A stretch of DNA of 64,000 nt from Rhizobium sp. L1K21 (lineage in GTDB: Bacteria; Pseudomonadota; Alphaproteobacteria; Rhizobiales; Rhizobiaceae): assembly GCF_024055895.1 (NCBI RefSeq), contig NZ_JAMXLE010000002.1:310001-374000 (forward strand), in the 5' to 3' direction. A program made the translations under genes and the position numbers. This document shows positions 37,426-49,566 of this stretch, piece by piece (the first letter of the stretch is position 1; every line of letters begins with the position of its first letter). The notes under the pieces were generated by a model, which was given only the letters and a program-made list of their open reading frames with translations, made no database searches and was not told the DNA's origin.

Positions 37426-37452
37426 AAGGCCACCGGAAAGCGGTGGCCTTTT
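37426..37452 (+). terminator. terminator of olsB
   Basis: A perfect 10-bp stem (AAGGCCACCG / CGGTGGCCTT) with a 5-nt loop, followed by a short T run. It lies 25 bp after the olsB stop and 27 bp before the stop of the convergent maeB gene, so it may serve both. Confidence 0.85.
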
Positions 37453-37478
37453 GCTTACTTTAAGACCGCGCTTCGGCT

Positions 37479-39764
37479 TCAACCACCCGCATTATAGGCC
37501 GCAATGGCGGCCAGATTGACGATGTCGGAGTCTTTTGCGCCCATGGAGGCGATCTGGACCGACTTGTCGAGGCCGACCAGCAGCGGGCCAATGACGGTCG
37601 AGCCGCCGAGTTCCTGCAGCATCTTTGTCGAGATGGACGCCGAGTGGAAGGCCGGCATGACCAGCACATTGGCGTGGCCTGACAGGCGGATGAACGGGTA
37701 TTGTTCCATGATGGCTGTGTTGAGGGCCACGTCAGCGGCCATTTCGCCGTCATATTCGAAATCGACACGGCGGCGGTCGAGAATTTTGACGGCTTCCATG
37801 ACACGTTCGGACCGCTCACCCTGCGGGTGACCGAAGGTGGAATAGGCCAGCATCGCCACGCGCGGCTCATAGCCAAACTTGCGGGCGAGACCTGCGGCTT
37901 CCTCAGCAATATCGGCAAGCTCTTCCGATGTTGGCATATCGTGGACCGCCGTATCGGCTACGAGCACCGTTCTTCCACGGGTCAATGCAATCGAAACACC
38001 AATCACCCGGTGGCCGGGCTTGGTGTCGATGCAGCGGCGCACATCCTGCAACGCGGTTGAATAGTTGCGCGTTGTGCCGGTGACCATGCCGTCGGCATCA
38101 CCCAGCGCCACCATACAGGCGGCGAAATGGTTGCGGTCTGTGTTGATGAGGCGCTGGCAGTCGCGGTGGAGGTAGCCCTTTCGCTGCAGGCGCGCGTAGA
38201 GATAATCCGTATAGGCATCGTTGCGGCGCGACTTGCGGGCATTGATGATCTCGATACCGGGGCGGTTCAGATCGATCCCGGCTTTCTCGGCCGTGATCTT
38301 GATTTCATCTTCGCGACCGAGAAGGATCGCCGTGCCCAACTGCTGGTTTGCGTAAGAGAGAGCGGCGCGCATGACCTGCACCTCCTCCGCCTCGGCAAAC
38401 ACGATGCGTTTCGGCTGGCGGCGAACACGCTGATAGATGCGTTGCAGGGTCGAGGCAATCGGGTCACGGCGGGCGTTCAGTTCGCGCTGATAGGCTTCCA
38501 TGTCGAGGATCGGCCGGCGCGCAACCCCTGAATCCATCGCAGCCTGCGCGACGGCAGACGGGATCGCCGCCAGAAGGCGTGGATCGAATGGCACCGGGAT
38601 GATGTATTGCGGGCCAAAACGGGGGCGGTTGCCCTGATAGGCTGCCGCTACATCGTCTGGCACATCCTCGCGGGCAAGATTGGCAATGGCCTGCGCGGCG
38701 GCAATCTTCATATCATCGTTGATGGTGGTGGCGCGCACATCCAGCGCGCCGCGGAAAATATAGGGGAAGCCCAGAACGTTGTTGACCTGATTGGGATAGT
38801 CGGAGCGCCCGGTTGCCACGATGGCATCGTTGCGGATGGCCGCAACCTCTTCCGGGGCGATTTCCGGATCGGGGTTTGCCATGGCGAAGATGATCGGGTT
38901 GTCCGCCATGGAGCGCACCATTGCTTCTGTGAGCGCACCCTTTGCAGAGAGGCCGAAAAAGACGTCAGCTCCGTCGAGAGCCTCGGCCAGCGTGCGCGTG
39001 TCCGTCTTGACCGCATGGGCAGATTTCCACTGGTTCATGCCTTCAGTGCGGCCCTGATAGATCACGCCCTTGGTGTCGCAAAGGATTACATTTTCGGGCG
39101 CAAAGCCCATGGACTTGATCAGCTCTATACAGGCGATTGCAGCCGCGCCCGCACCATTGCAGACGAGCCTCGTGTTCTTGAAATCGCGGCCTGTCAGCTC
39201 CAATGCATTGATGAGGCCCGCAGCGGCGATGATGGCTGTTCCATGCTGGTCGTCATGAAAGACGGGAATGTCCATGATTTCGCGCAGCCGCTGCTCAATG
39301 ATGAAACATTCCGGTGCCTTGATATCCTCGAGGTTGATGCCGCCAAAGGATGGCCCCAGAAAACGCACGGCGTTGATAAATTCGTCCGGGTCTTCGGTAT
39401 CGACCTCGAGGTCGATGGAATCGACATCGGCGAAGCGCTTGAAGAGAACCGATTTGCCTTCCATGACGGGCTTGGCCGCAAGCGCGCCGAGGTTTCCCAA
39501 ACCGAGGATTGCCGTTCCGTTGGTAATCACCGCAACCATGTTGCCGCGCGTGGTGTAATCGTAAGCCCGCGACGGATCGTCTGCGATGGCCTTGACCGGA
39601 ACGGCGACGCCCGGCGAATAGGCAAGCGAAAGATCGCGTTGCGTGGCCATGGCCTTGGTGGGCGTAATTTCCAGCTTGCCCGGCCGTCCCTGCGAATGAA
39701 AATCAAGTGCTTCCTGGTCCGTAACGCTTGCAACGTTGCGGGATGGCTTTTGCGTTTCGGGCAT
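37479..39764 (-). CDS. maeB: NADP-dependent malic enzyme (MaeB type, with phosphotransacetylase-like domain)
   Basis: Oxidative decarboxylation of malate to pyruvate with NADP+. 761 residues: the N-terminal malic enzyme part ([53 protein letters not shown]) is followed by a C-terminal phosphotransacetylase-like domain from about residue 435 ([20 protein letters not shown]). The PTA-like domain does not make acetyl phosphate in characterised MaeB proteins but regulates oligomerisation or acetyl-CoA response. Convergent to olsB and divergent from mutS. Confidence 0.94.
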   Translation of the reverse strand: MPETQKPSRNVASVTDQEALDFHSQGRPGKLEITPTKAMATQRDLSLAYSPGVAVPVKAIADDPSRAYDYTTRGNMVAVITNGTAILGLGNLGALAAKPVMEGKSVLFKRFADVDSIDLEVDTEDPDEFINAVRFLGPSFGGINLEDIKAPECFIIEQRLREIMDIPVFHDDQHGTAIIAAAGLINALELTGRDFKNTRLVCNGAGAAAIACIELIKSMGFAPENVILCDTKGVIYQGRTEGMNQWKSAHAVKTDTRTLAEALDGADVFFGLSAKGALTEAMVRSMADNPIIFAMANPDPEIAPEEVAAIRNDAIVATGRSDYPNQVNNVLGFPYIFRGALDVRATTINDDMKIAAAQAIANLAREDVPDDVAAAYQGNRPRFGPQYIIPVPFDPRLLAAIPSAVAQAAMDSGVARRPILDMEAYQRELNARRDPIASTLQRIYQRVRRQPKRIVFAEAEEVQVMRAALSYANQQLGTAILLGREDEIKITAEKAGIDLNRPGIEIINARKSRRNDAYTDYLYARLQRKGYLHRDCQRLINTDRNHFAACMVALGDADGMVTGTTRNYSTALQDVRRCIDTKPGHRVIGVSIALTRGRTVLVADTAVHDMPTSEELADIAEEAAGLARKFGYEPRVAMLAYSTFGHPQGERSERVMEAVKILDRRRVDFEYDGEMAADVALNTAIMEQYPFIRLSGHANVLVMPAFHSASISTKMLQELGGSTVIGPLLVGLDKSVQIASMGAKDSDIVNLAAIAAYNAGG

Positions 39765-39871
39765 GTTTCCTCACCTTTTTTGGCCCGCGCTCTTGTGGCG
39801 CAATTATTGATGGTCTCTATAGTGTCGAGCCTGAAATACACAAACCCGTTTGCTTAAAGACGTCTCTGCTT

Positions 39872-42601
39872 ATGGCATCAAACTCCTCCATTGCGCCTGC
39901 TGTGCTGACCACCGATGTTCTTGCCTCGGAGGAAAGCCGCCAATCGGCAACGCCGATGATGGAACAATATATCGAGATAAAAGCCAATAACCCGGATTCG
40001 CTTCTTTTCTATCGGATGGGTGATTTTTACGAGCTTTTCTTCGAAGATGCGGTGGATGCCTCGCGCGCGCTTGGCATTACGTTGACCAAGCGCGGCCAGC
40101 ATATGGGCCAGGACATTCCCATGTGCGGCGTGCCGGTACATGCCGCAGACGATTATCTGCAAAAGCTGATCGCGCTTGGTTTTCGCGTTGCGGTGTGCGA
40201 GCAGGTGGAAGATCCGGCTGAGGCCAAAAAGCGCGGATCAAAATCCGTTGTCCGCCGCGATGTGGTGCGGCTTGTAACGCCTGGTACCTTAACCGAAGAG
40301 AAACTGCTTTCGCCGTCGGAATCGAACTATCTGATGGCCATGGCGCGGGTCAAAGGCGGTTCCGAGGCACAATATGCACTGGCCTGGATCGATATTTCGA
40401 CCGGCGTTTTCCGTTTGGCGGAAACACGGCTGGAACGCATGCTTGCCGACATCATCCGCGTGGACCCGCGTGAGCTGATCCTGCCCGATGCGCTGTTTCA
40501 TGACGAAGAGCTGCGCCCTGTGATCGATATACTTGGACGGGTCGCTGTGCCGCAGCCGCAAGTGCTTTTCGACTCGGCCTCTGCAGAAGGGCGCATTGCG
40601 CGCTATTTCGAGGTCAAGACGCTGGATGGCTTCGGCAGCTTTTCCCGCGCCGAAATGGCGGCAGCGGCGGCAGCTGTTGCTTATGTCGAAAAAACGCAGA
40701 TTTCGGCGCGCCCGCCGCTTGGACGCCCCGAGCGTGAGAGCAATGCCTCCTCGCTCTTTATCGATCCTGCGACGCGGGCCAACCTGGAGCTTGTGCGCAC
40801 GCTTTCCGGCCAGCGCGACGGTTCACTCCTGCGCGCCATCGACCGCACCGTGACCAATGGCGGGGCGCGATTGCTGGCAGAACGGTTGATGTCGCCGCTG
40901 ACGGATGCGATCGCGATCAACAAGCGGCTCGATTCGGTTTCCTGGCTGATGAATGAGCCGACGATGAGCGACGATCTGCGTGAGCGGCTAAAGCTCTTGC
41001 CGGATATGCCGCGTGCGCTTTCGCGTCTCATGCTCGGGCGCGGTGGTCCCCGCGATCTCGGTGCCATTCGGACGGGCCTGCGCGCAGCTGCCATGATTGT
41101 CGAAACATTGCCGGACGCGCTGATGCCGGACGAGTTGACGGAGGCGCGCGAAGCAATCCTGAAATTGCCCGGCCACCTGCTTGGCCATCTTGAAACCATG
41201 CTGGATGACGAGTTGCCGCTTCTGAAGCGGGACGGCGGCTTTCTTCGCCCCGGCGCGTCGTCCGATCTCGATGAAGTGCGGGGCCTGCGTGATGCATCGC
41301 GCAAGATCATTGCCGGTCTTCAGCTTTCCTATGCCGAGGAAACCGGCATCAAAGCCTTGAAGATCAAGCATAACAATGTGCTTGGTTATTTCATTGAAGT
41401 GACGGCAAACAATGCGAACACGATGACAGGAACGGATGAGGCCAAGGCGCGTTTCATCCATCGCCAGACCATGGCGAACGCGATGCGGTTCACCACCACC
41501 GAGCTTGCAGAACTGGAAAGCAAGATTGCAAACGCTGCCGACAGGGCGCTTTCCATCGAGCTTGAAGCTTTTGACGCGATGGTGGAGATGGTTGCGTCCT
41601 TTGCCGAAACCATCAAAGCGGCAGCGCTGGCGCTCAGCATCGTTGATGTCTCAGCCGGTCTTGCCGAACTTGCAATATCGGAAGGCTATTGCAGGCCGCA
41701 GGTTGATACCAGCCGGGCTTTTGAAATCGTTGCCGGCCGCCATCCGGTCGTTGAGCAGGCTCTGCGTCGGCAGTCTGCCGATCCCTTTGTTGCCAATGAC
41801 TGTAATCTCTCGCCGCCCGGAGAGGCCAATAGCGGCTCGATCTGGCTGCTCACCGGACCCAATATGGGCGGTAAATCAACCTTTCTCAGACAAAATGCGC
41901 TGATCGCCATTCTGGCTCAGATGGGCTCGTTCGTGCCTGCAGGCTCGGCCCATATCGGCATTGTCGACCGGCTGTTTTCACGCGTTGGCGCTTCCGATGA
42001 TCTGGCGCGCGGGCGTTCGACCTTCATGGTGGAGATGGTCGAGACAGCGGCGATCCTCAACCAGGCGACGGAAAGTTCGCTGGTCATTCTCGACGAAATC
42101 GGGCGCGGCACCGCGACATTTGACGGCCTTTCCATCGCATGGGCTGCCGTGGAGCACCTGCATGAGGTCAATCGCTGCCGCGGGCTGTTTGCCACCCACT
42201 TTCATGAACTGACGGTTCTGTCCGAAAAGCTCAACCGCCTTTCCAATGCCACGATGAAGGTGAAAGAGTGGAACGGCGAGGTCATCTTCCTGCATGAAGC
42301 CGGGCCTGGAGCTGCCGACCGCTCCTATGGCATTCAGGTCGCCCGGCTCGCGGGTCTTCCGCCTTCAGTCGTTGCCCGCGCGCGCGATGTACTCGACAAG
42401 CTGGAGGATGCGGGCCGCAAAAACCCGGCCAACCAGCTGATTGACGACTTGCCGCTGTTTCAGGTTGCGGCCAAGCAGGCGGAAAGCAAACAGATGTCGA
42501 AAGCCTCTGTCGTCGAAGAGCATTTGAAAACCCTCAACCTCGACGAAATGACGCCGCGCGAGGCGCTTGATGCGCTTTATGAGCTAAAAAAGGAACTTTA
42601 A
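39872..42601 (+). CDS. mutS: DNA mismatch repair protein MutS
   Basis: Recognises base mismatches and starts methyl-independent or methyl-directed repair. 909 residues from the ATG at 39872; the frame opens upstream but the added residues are unrelated. Mismatch-binding [15 protein letters not shown] (Phe and Glu) is near residue 46; Walker [20 protein letters not shown]-like [15 protein letters not shown], Walker [17 protein letters not shown] and the His switch [11 protein letters not shown]-like segment FATHFHEL are all present. C-terminal tail [18 protein letters not shown] is conserved. The window contains no mutL. Confidence 0.95.
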   Translation: MASNSSIAPAVLTTDVLASEESRQSATPMMEQYIEIKANNPDSLLFYRMGDFYELFFEDAVDASRALGITLTKRGQHMGQDIPMCGVPVHAADDYLQKLIALGFRVAVCEQVEDPAEAKKRGSKSVVRRDVVRLVTPGTLTEEKLLSPSESNYLMAMARVKGGSEAQYALAWIDISTGVFRLAETRLERMLADIIRVDPRELILPDALFHDEELRPVIDILGRVAVPQPQVLFDSASAEGRIARYFEVKTLDGFGSFSRAEMAAAAAAVAYVEKTQISARPPLGRPERESNASSLFIDPATRANLELVRTLSGQRDGSLLRAIDRTVTNGGARLLAERLMSPLTDAIAINKRLDSVSWLMNEPTMSDDLRERLKLLPDMPRALSRLMLGRGGPRDLGAIRTGLRAAAMIVETLPDALMPDELTEAREAILKLPGHLLGHLETMLDDELPLLKRDGGFLRPGASSDLDEVRGLRDASRKIIAGLQLSYAEETGIKALKIKHNNVLGYFIEVTANNANTMTGTDEAKARFIHRQTMANAMRFTTTELAELESKIANAADRALSIELEAFDAMVEMVASFAETIKAAALALSIVDVSAGLAELAISEGYCRPQVDTSRAFEIVAGRHPVVEQALRRQSADPFVANDCNLSPPGEANSGSIWLLTGPNMGGKSTFLRQNALIAILAQMGSFVPAGSAHIGIVDRLFSRVGASDDLARGRSTFMVEMVETAAILNQATESSLVILDEIGRGTATFDGLSIAWAAVEHLHEVNRCRGLFATHFHELTVLSEKLNRLSNATMKVKEWNGEVIFLHEAGPGAADRSYGIQVARLAGLPPSVVARARDVLDKLEDAGRKNPANQLIDDLPLFQVAAKQAESKQMSKASVVEEHLKTLNLDEMTPREALDALYELKKEL

Positions 42602-42679
42602 CCCGTTTGTGATAGGCCTGTTATTGGCAACGGAAAGGGCGTATAGGCGCGACATCCGCGAAAGAGCGAAATCGAACGA

Positions 42680-45523
42680 ATGCAAGATACCCAAGACCGT
42701 CTCTCCGAAATCCTGAACGTGGAAGCACTGCGCAAGCGCTGCGAACTTGTGGCCAGCGTGAATGCGGAAAATTCCAATGCCATGCGCAATGCGCTGCTTG
42801 CCGCTTTCAAGGAGGCCAATGCAAAGGGCCGTCAAAAAGCGGAAGAGTTGTTGAATGCCGACGGCTCGGGCATTGCATGCGCGGAACGTATTTCATGGCT
42901 GCAGGATCAGCTGATCACCGTGCTCCATGATTTCGTTCTCAACCACATTTTCGACGCGGCGAAGACGCCGGTCGCATCGCGCATTTCCGTCACCGCCGTT
43001 GGCGGCTATGGGCGCGGAACCTTGGCACCGGGATCCGATATCGATCTGCTCTTTCTGCTGCCAACAAAGAAGGCCGTGTGGAGCGAGGCAGCCGTCGAAT
43101 ATATTCTTTATCTGCTCTGGGATATGGGCTTCAAGGTCGGCCATGCCACTCGAACGATCGACGAGTGCATCCGGCTTTCCAAAAGCGACATGACCATTCG
43201 CACCGCTATTCTGGAGATGCGCTATATCTGCGGGCAGGAGGAACTGGCCAAGGAACTCGAAGCCCGTTTTGATGCCGAGGTGGTGCGCAATACGGGGCCT
43301 GAATTCATTGCCGCCAAGCTTGCCGAGCGCGACGAGCGGCATCGAAAGATCGGCGATACGCGCTATCTCGTGGAACCGAACGTCAAGGAAGGAAAAGGCG
43401 GGTTGCGCGACCTGCATACGCTGTTCTGGATATCAAAATATTACTATAGCGTGCGCTCCACCGATCAGTTGGTCAAACTGGGCGTGCTTTCCCGCCGGGA
43501 ACTTAATCTCTTCCAGAGATGCGAAGATTTTCTCTGGGCTGTGCGCTGCCACATGCATTTTCTGACCGGCAAGTCTGAAGAGCGGCTGTCTTTCGACATT
43601 CAGCCGGAAATTGCAGAACGGCTGGACTACAGTCCCCGGCCCGGCCTGTCGGCGGTTGAACGCTTCATGAAGCACTATTTCTGGATTGCCAAGAATGTCG
43701 GCGACTTGACCCGCATTCTGTGTGCAACGCTCGAAGAGCGGCAGGCCAAGGACGCGCCCGGCATAGGCGGCGTGATCAACCGCTTTGCCAACCGGGTTCG
43801 CAAGATTGCCGGCTCGCCGCAATTTGTCGAAGACCGCGGTCGCATTGCGCTCGCTAGCAAGAATGTCTTCAAGGATGATCCGGTCAACCTCATCCGCATC
43901 TTCCATGTGGCGAATCTGAAGGGATTGTCGCTGCACCCGGACGCGCTCTCCGTTATCACGCGATCGCTGAGCCTGATAAAGGCGCCCATCCGTGAGGATG
44001 AGGAGGCGAACCGGCTCTTTATTTCCATTCTCACTTCGAAAAATGATCCTGCAGAAACGCTTCTGCGGATGAACGAAGCCGGCGTGCTTGGAAAATTCAT
44101 TCCGGAGTTCGGGAAAGTCGTCTCGATGATGCAGTTCAATATGTATCATCACTATACGGTCGACGAGCATTTGATCCGTACGGTGGAGATGATGACGCGC
44201 ATTGAACGCGGACAGGACGACGGGACTGTGCCTCTCTCAACCCGGCTGATGCCGTTGATTGAAGACCGCGCCGTTCTTTATGTGACCGCGCTCTTGCATG
44301 ATGTTGCCAAGGGACGGCCTGAAGACCATTCGATTGCCGGCGCCAAGGTTGCCCGCAAGCTCTGCCCGCGCTTTGGCCTGACACCGAAGCAAACCGAGAT
44401 GGTGGCCTGGCTGATCGAAGAACACCTGGCCATGTCCATGGTTGCGCAGACCCGTGACCTCAATGACCGCAAGACGATTGTCGATTTTGCCGAGCGCGTT
44501 CAATCCATGGAGCGCCTTCGCATGCTGCTGATCCTCACAGTCTGCGATATTCGCGCTGTGGGACCGGGCGTGTGGAATGGCTGGAAAGGCCAGCTTCTGC
44601 GTACGCTTTATTACGAAACTGAACTTCTGCTTTCCGGCGGCCACTCCGAGACACCGCGCAAACAGCGTGCTGCCTATGCCCGCGAGCAACTTTACGAGGC
44701 ATTGGCCGGCTGGCCGGAAAAGGCGCGAAAGAAATATTCCAAACTTCATTATGAGCCTTATCTGCTCACGGTGCCGCTGGATGATCAGAAGCGCCATGCG
44801 GAATTTATCCGCACCAGCGATGCGGATGGCAAGACGCTCGCAACCATGGTGCGCACGCATTCGTTCCATGCCATTACCGAAATCACCGTTCTGACACCGG
44901 ACCACCCTCGCCTTCTGGCGATCATCACCGGCGCGTGTGCGGCGGCGGGCGCCAATATTGCCGATGCCAATATCTATACGACCACGGACGGCCGGGCGCT
45001 CGATACCATTCTGATCAACCGCGAGTTCGACAATGATGAGGACGAACTGCGCCGCGCAGGCACAATCGGGCGGATGATCGAGGATGTTCTCTCCGGCAAG
45101 AAACGCTTGCCCGACATGATCGCGACAAAGAAGAAGAAGGGCCGCAGAAACAAGGCTTTTCCGATTACGCCGGATGTCACGATCTCGAACGCGCTCTCCA
45201 ACAAGTTCACGGTTATTGAAATTGAATGCCTTGATCGAACCGGGCTGTTGTCCGACGTGACGAATGTGCTGGCAGAGCTGTCTCTCGACATTGCCTCGGC
45301 GCACATTACCACGTTCGGCGAAAAGGTTATCGATACGTTCTACGTTACCGACCTGATTGGTGAAAAGGTGACGAACGAAAACCGGCAAGGCAATATTATC
45401 GCGCGCCTCAAAGCTGCCATGGCCGATGTTGAAGATGAAGCCCGCAGCCGAATGCCGCAGGGCATAATTGCGCCGCCGGCGACCCGCGTCATATCTGCAA
45501 GAAAGGCGAAAGCGGCGTCATGA
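42680..45523 (+). CDS. glnD: [protein-PII] uridylyltransferase / uridylyl-removing enzyme GlnD
   Basis: Nitrogen sensor that uridylylates PII proteins when glutamine is low and removes the group when glutamine is high. 947 residues: nucleotidyltransferase domain [19 protein letters not shown] near residue 110, HD domain [15 protein letters not shown] near residue 535, and two C-terminal ACT domains ([40 protein letters not shown]). All catalytic motifs look intact. Ends in an ATGA overlap with murJ. Confidence 0.96.
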   Translation: MQDTQDRLSEILNVEALRKRCELVASVNAENSNAMRNALLAAFKEANAKGRQKAEELLNADGSGIACAERISWLQDQLITVLHDFVLNHIFDAAKTPVASRISVTAVGGYGRGTLAPGSDIDLLFLLPTKKAVWSEAAVEYILYLLWDMGFKVGHATRTIDECIRLSKSDMTIRTAILEMRYICGQEELAKELEARFDAEVVRNTGPEFIAAKLAERDERHRKIGDTRYLVEPNVKEGKGGLRDLHTLFWISKYYYSVRSTDQLVKLGVLSRRELNLFQRCEDFLWAVRCHMHFLTGKSEERLSFDIQPEIAERLDYSPRPGLSAVERFMKHYFWIAKNVGDLTRILCATLEERQAKDAPGIGGVINRFANRVRKIAGSPQFVEDRGRIALASKNVFKDDPVNLIRIFHVANLKGLSLHPDALSVITRSLSLIKAPIREDEEANRLFISILTSKNDPAETLLRMNEAGVLGKFIPEFGKVVSMMQFNMYHHYTVDEHLIRTVEMMTRIERGQDDGTVPLSTRLMPLIEDRAVLYVTALLHDVAKGRPEDHSIAGAKVARKLCPRFGLTPKQTEMVAWLIEEHLAMSMVAQTRDLNDRKTIVDFAERVQSMERLRMLLILTVCDIRAVGPGVWNGWKGQLLRTLYYETELLLSGGHSETPRKQRAAYAREQLYEALAGWPEKARKKYSKLHYEPYLLTVPLDDQKRHAEFIRTSDADGKTLATMVRTHSFHAITEITVLTPDHPRLLAIITGACAAAGANIADANIYTTTDGRALDTILINREFDNDEDELRRAGTIGRMIEDVLSGKKRLPDMIATKKKKGRRNKAFPITPDVTISNALSNKFTVIEIECLDRTGLLSDVTNVLAELSLDIASAHITTFGEKVIDTFYVTDLIGEKVTNENRQGNIIARLKAAMADVEDEARSRMPQGIIAPPATRVISARKAKAAS

Positions 45524-47088
45524 GCCTCGTCAAAAAGTTTCTAACGGTCGGTTTTTCGACTTTGGGAAGCCGGTTGTTCGGCTTTGTACGCGACATGCTG
45601 ATGGCAGCAGCTCTGGGCACGGGGCCGGTGGCCGACGTATTTTACGCCGCGTTCCGCTTTCCGAACCTGTTCCGCAGGCTGTTTGCCGAAGGTGCTTTCA
45701 ATCTTGCCTTTGTGCCGCTCTTTTCCAAAGAGATCGAGACGCATGGTGATGAAGGCGCAAAAGCCTTTGCGTCAGAAGTTTTTGGAGTTTTGTTTTCCGC
45801 CCTGCTGATCCTGACCATCGCCATGGAGCTGGCGATGCCGCTTCTGGTGCGCTTCGTCATTGCGCCCGGCTTCGCAGACGATGCCGACAAGTTATCACTG
45901 ACTGTGCGCCTGACGGCCATCATGTTCCCCTATCTCAGCTTCATGTCGCTGACGGCGATGATGGCGGGCATGCTGAATTCGCTGCGGCGCTATTTTGCGG
46001 CGGCCATTGCGCCTGTCTTTTTGAACCTGGTTCTGATCATCGCACTGGCCTATGCGTGGTGGGAGGGGGCGGATGCGGTGGCAACCGCCCATGTTCTGGC
46101 CTGGGGCGTATTGGCCGGCGGGGCGGCACAGCTTGCGGTCGTCTTCTTTGATGTGCGCAGAGCAGGAATGGTCTTTTCCGTGCACAAGCCGAAACTGACG
46201 CCCAAAGTGAAGCGTCTGCTTTACCTTGCCGTTCCTGCTGCGATCACCGGCGGTGTCACGCAGATCAACCAGTTGGTGGGCCAGGCCATTGCGTCCGGTA
46301 AAGAAGGTGCCATTGCATCGCTTGCCTATGCAGACCGCATCTACCAATTGCCGCTCGGCATTTTTGGTATCGCGGTCGGCGTCGTGCTACTTCCCGAACT
46401 CTCCCGTGCCTTGAAAGGCGGGCATGCGCGTGAAGCTGAATCCATTCAGAACCGCTCCGTGGAATTCGTTCTGTTTCTGACCCTGCCGGCGGCTGCGGGG
46501 ATTTGGGCGCTGTCTGAGGAAATCATCCGGGTGCTCTTCGAGCGCGGCGATTTCGGGCCCGCCAGTACCGCCGTCGTTGCACCGATCCTTGCGGTCTACG
46601 GCTTTGGCTTGCCGGGCTTTGTGCTGCTGAAGACGTTTCAGCCCGGCTTTTATGCGCGCGAAGACAGCAAGACGCCCATGCGCTACACGGTCATCGCCAT
46701 GGGCCTCAATGTGGTGCTTGCCTTCACCTTGTTTCCGATTTTCTTCGAGCGCGGTATTGCCATGGCGGAAATCGCATCCGGCTGGCTTAATACGGTCCTG
46801 CTGGGTGGAACGCTTTTTTACAAAGGTAATTTCAAACCCGGTCTGCAGCTTTTTTCGCGCGGTGCCCGAATCATTTTCTGCGCAGTTCTTATGGGTCTTG
46901 CCGTTCGCTACCTCTCGACCTTTGCCGAAAGCTGGCTCGTCCCGAGTGCGCCTTTCTACAAGCAGGGCGCAGCGCTTGCGGCGCTGATCGCAGTCGCGGT
47001 CACGATTTACTTTCCTCTCACGTTCATCACTGGAGCCGTTGACAGAGAACTGCTGATGAAGAGCTTGAAGGGGCGAAAAAAGGCTTGA
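45520..47088 (+). CDS. murJ: lipid II flippase MurJ
   Basis: Flips lipid II across the inner membrane for peptidoglycan synthesis. 522 residues, about 14 TM helices. Signature near the start: [41 protein letters not shown] (the MviN motif with the functional Arg and Asp region), [15 protein letters not shown], and the later [26 protein letters not shown]. Starts inside the glnD stop (4-bp overlap); coupling of glnD and murJ is common in rhizobia. Confidence 0.95.
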   Translation: MSLVKKFLTVGFSTLGSRLFGFVRDMLMAAALGTGPVADVFYAAFRFPNLFRRLFAEGAFNLAFVPLFSKEIETHGDEGAKAFASEVFGVLFSALLILTIAMELAMPLLVRFVIAPGFADDADKLSLTVRLTAIMFPYLSFMSLTAMMAGMLNSLRRYFAAAIAPVFLNLVLIIALAYAWWEGADAVATAHVLAWGVLAGGAAQLAVVFFDVRRAGMVFSVHKPKLTPKVKRLLYLAVPAAITGGVTQINQLVGQAIASGKEGAIASLAYADRIYQLPLGIFGIAVGVVLLPELSRALKGGHAREAESIQNRSVEFVLFLTLPAAAGIWALSEEIIRVLFERGDFGPASTAVVAPILAVYGFGLPGFVLLKTFQPGFYAREDSKTPMRYTVIAMGLNVVLAFTLFPIFFERGIAMAEIASGWLNTVLLGGTLFYKGNFKPGLQLFSRGARIIFCAVLMGLAVRYLSTFAESWLVPSAPFYKQGAALAALIAVAVTIYFPLTFITGAVDRELLMKSLKGRKKA

Positions 47089-47222
47089 AACAGAGGTCTT
47101 CTGCCCGCCCTGTCGAGCCCGGATGAATTTTACTTGAAACGGCCCACGCCGCATGCATATTGCGCGCGCAAACATCCATTTTTAAGGGGATCGGGCCCTC
47201 CACAAGCCCGAAAGAGGATAAC

Positions 47223-48287
47223 ATGAACGAATTCAAGCCGCTGGTCTTCTCCGGCGTTCAGCCGACCGGAAACCTGCATCTTGGCAATTATCTCGGCGCT
47301 ATCCGCAAATTCGTGGCGCTGCAGGAAAGCCACGATTGCATCTATTGCGTCGTTGACATGCATGCCTTGACTGCGCAGCTGGTGCACGACGACCTTAAAG
47401 AACAAACACGCTCGATTGCCGCTGCTTATATCGCAGCCGGTATCGACGCCAAGAAGCACATTGTTTTCAACCAGTCCCAGGTGTCTGGCCACGCCGAGCT
47501 TGCGTGGGTCTTCAATTGCGTCGCCCGCATTGGCTGGATGAACCGCATGACGCAGTTCAAGGACAAGGCCGGCAAGGACGCTGAAAAGGCATCCCTTGGC
47601 CTTTATGCCTATCCTTCATTGATGGCCTCAGACATCCTGCTCTATCGCGCTACCCATGTGCCGGTTGGCGATGACCAGAAGCAGCATCTGGAGCTGACTC
47701 GCGACATTGCCCAGAAGTTCAACCTCGATTTTGCCGAAAAGATCAGAGCTGTTGGCAAGGGTGTCGATATCAAGGTGGGTGATGAGCCCGTGCATGCCTA
47801 CTTCCCGATGGTCGAACCGCTGATCGATGGCCCGGCACCACGCGTGATGAGCCTGCGCGACGGAACGAAGAAGATGTCCAAATCGGATCCTTCCGATCTC
47901 TCTCGCATCAACCTGATGGATGATGAGGATTCGATCGCCAAGAAGGTGAAAAAGGCAAAGACCGACCCGGATGGTCTGCCGAGCGAAGTTGCAGGTCTTG
48001 CAGGGCGTCCGGAGGCTGACAATCTTGTCGGGATTTACGCGGCACTCTCGGATAAGACCAAGGCAGATATTCTGAAGGAATTCGGCGGCCAGCAGTTTTC
48101 AGCCTTCAAGCCCGCACTGTCCGAACTCGCACTGACTGTGCTTTCGCCCATCACATCGGAGATGCGCCGGCTGATGAATGATCCTGGCTATATTGACGAT
48201 GTTCTGCGCGATGGCGCATCCCGCGCCCGAGCGCGCGCAGATGTCACGATGCGAGAAGTCCGCGATATTGTCGGCTTCCTCTACTAA
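47223..48287 (+). CDS. trpS: tryptophanyl-tRNA synthetase
   Basis: Charges tRNA-Trp. 354 residues, class I synthetase. HIGH-like motif [17 protein letters not shown] is at residue 17 and KMSKS motif [14 protein letters not shown] near residue 215. The ATG at 47223 follows AGAGGATAAC and gives the family N-terminus [15 protein letters not shown]; an upstream in-frame start at 47160 is not needed. Downstream of murJ on the same strand with a 134-bp gap. An imperfect stem-loop (48300-48324, no T tail) lies after its stop. Confidence 0.96.
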   Translation: MNEFKPLVFSGVQPTGNLHLGNYLGAIRKFVALQESHDCIYCVVDMHALTAQLVHDDLKEQTRSIAAAYIAAGIDAKKHIVFNQSQVSGHAELAWVFNCVARIGWMNRMTQFKDKAGKDAEKASLGLYAYPSLMASDILLYRATHVPVGDDQKQHLELTRDIAQKFNLDFAEKIRAVGKGVDIKVGDEPVHAYFPMVEPLIDGPAPRVMSLRDGTKKMSKSDPSDLSRINLMDDEDSIAKKVKKAKTDPDGLPSEVAGLAGRPEADNLVGIYAALSDKTKADILKEFGGQQFSAFKPALSELALTVLSPITSEMRRLMNDPGYIDDVLRDGASRARARADVTMREVRDIVGFLY

Positions 48288-48356
48288 AAATGCCAGAGCG
48301 CAAGTGGCGGAAAATGCCGCTTGCAGCCTTCGGCCTCAAATGGCAAAGTTCACCCT

Positions 48357-48848
48357 ATGGTATCAACACGATTATCACGGCTGGAAGGCCACCGTCGAAA
48401 ATTCATGGCCGTGATTGATGACACGCCTGAATGCATGCGTGCGGTTCACTATGCAGGGCTGCGCGCGAAAAACTCTGGCGGCGGGGTCGTTCTCCTTTAT
48501 GTCATTAATACCGCTGATTTCCAGCAATGGCTTGGCGTTGAAGAGATCATGCGCGCCGAAGCCCGCGAGGAGGCTGAGGCCAATCTGGCCAAGACTGCGC
48601 AATACGTACGCGAGGTGGTTGGCATCGAGCCCGAAATGGTAATCCGCGAAGGCAATGCGACCGATGAAATTCATTCGCTGATTGAAGAAGACCGCGATAT
48701 TGCCATCCTGGTTCTGGCCGCAGGCTCAACAAAAGACGGTCCTGGACCTTTGGTCGCCTCCATTGCAGGACGCTCTGCGGCCTTTCCCATTCCCGTCACC
48801 GTTCTGCCTGACACGCTGACGAATGAGGAAATCGAATCGCTTTGTTGA
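48357..48848 (+). CDS. universal stress protein (UspA family)
   Basis: A 163-residue single-domain UspA-fold protein. Core strands KFMAVIDDTPECMRAVHYA and VVLLYVINTADFQQW, then an ATP-binding-type segment ILVLAAGSTKDGPGPLVASIAGRSAAFPIPVTVLP, where the usual G-2x-G-9x-G(S/T) spacing is modified. The start ATG at 48357 (MVSTRLSRLEGHRRK) leaves a basic extension; an inner ATG before MAVIDD is possible. Position between trpS and the nifU-like gene is usual in Brucella and relatives. Confidence 0.85.
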   Translation: MVSTRLSRLEGHRRKFMAVIDDTPECMRAVHYAGLRAKNSGGGVVLLYVINTADFQQWLGVEEIMRAEAREEAEANLAKTAQYVREVVGIEPEMVIREGNATDEIHSLIEEDRDIAILVLAAGSTKDGPGPLVASIAGRSAAFPIPVTVLPDTLTNEEIESLC

Positions 48849-48900
48849 TTTTTTGAGAAAAGTTTTCTACCGCTAGCGGCGTTTAGACCTGTTTGGGGGC

Positions 48901-48929
48901 TTGCGTCGCCTTCGCGATGTGCCTATTTT
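48901..48929 (+). promoter_or_regulatory. candidate sigma-70 promoter of the nifU-like gene
   Basis: TTGCGT (48901-48906) and TATTTT (48924-48929) are separated by exactly 17 bp, 50 bp before the start codon. Both hexamers deviate from consensus, so this is only a candidate. Confidence 0.35.
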
Positions 48930-48978
48930 TGAATAATTCTAAAAAGCAGACCCGACGCGGGCTCCAAGGAGAGCGATC

Positions 48979-49542
48979 ATGTTCATTCAGACCGAAGCAA
49001 CACCCAATCCGGCATCATTGAAATTTCTGCCAGGCAAGGTGGTTCTGGAAGAAGGAACGGCAGACTTTCGTTCGGCTGAGGAAGCGGCCGTTTCGCCCTT
49101 GGCGAGCCGACTCTTTGCAACGCCTGGCGTGACCGGTGTTTTCCTCGGTTACGACTTCATTTCGGTGACCAAGGATAGTGCTGAATGGCAACACCTGAAG
49201 CCCGCCATTCTCGGCGCCATCATGGAACATTACATGTCTGGCGCGCCTGTTATGGGCGCGACTGCCGGTGGTCCTGATACGGATAGCGAAGGCGAGTTTT
49301 ATGCAGAAGAAGACGAAACAATCGTTGTGACGATCAAGGAACTGCTGGAAACGCGCGTGCGCCCGGCCGTTGCCCAGGATGGCGGCGATATTACCTTCAA
49401 GGGTTTCAAGGACGGCATCGTCTTTCTCAACATGAAGGGTTCCTGTGCAGGTTGCCCCTCGTCCACCGCGACGCTGAAGCATGGCGTGCAGAACCTGCTT
49501 CGCCACTTCATTCCAGAGGTTCAGCAGGTTGAAGCCGTCTGA
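48979..49542 (+). CDS. NifU-like (Nfu-type) iron-sulfur scaffold/carrier protein
   Basis: A 187-residue protein with an N-terminal Nfu_N domain (MFIQTEATPNPASLKFLPGK, then GVTGVFLGYDFISVTK) and a C-terminal NifU domain whose CxxC pair (GSCAGCPSSTATL) near residue 158 binds a transient [4Fe-4S] cluster for delivery to targets. This is the two-domain Nfu of alphaproteobacteria and mitochondria. RBS AAGGAGAG precedes the ATG at 48979. tsaB follows 24 bp downstream. Confidence 0.93.
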   Translation: MFIQTEATPNPASLKFLPGKVVLEEGTADFRSAEEAAVSPLASRLFATPGVTGVFLGYDFISVTKDSAEWQHLKPAILGAIMEHYMSGAPVMGATAGGPDTDSEGEFYAEEDETIVVTIKELLETRVRPAVAQDGGDITFKGFKDGIVFLNMKGSCAGCPSSTATLKHGVQNLLRHFIPEVQQVEAV

Positions 49543-49566
49543 CGCGCAAATCCGCTCAGGTATTCT

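Noticed and set aside
48300-48324. Stem-loop GCAAGTGGC/GCCGCTTGC after trpS
   Set aside because: No T tail, so not a clear terminator; a single copy, so not a repeat element.
48871-48880. Palindrome CCGCTAGCGG, also seen near 62767
   Set aside because: Only 10 bp and two copies; too short to call a repeat family or a binding site.
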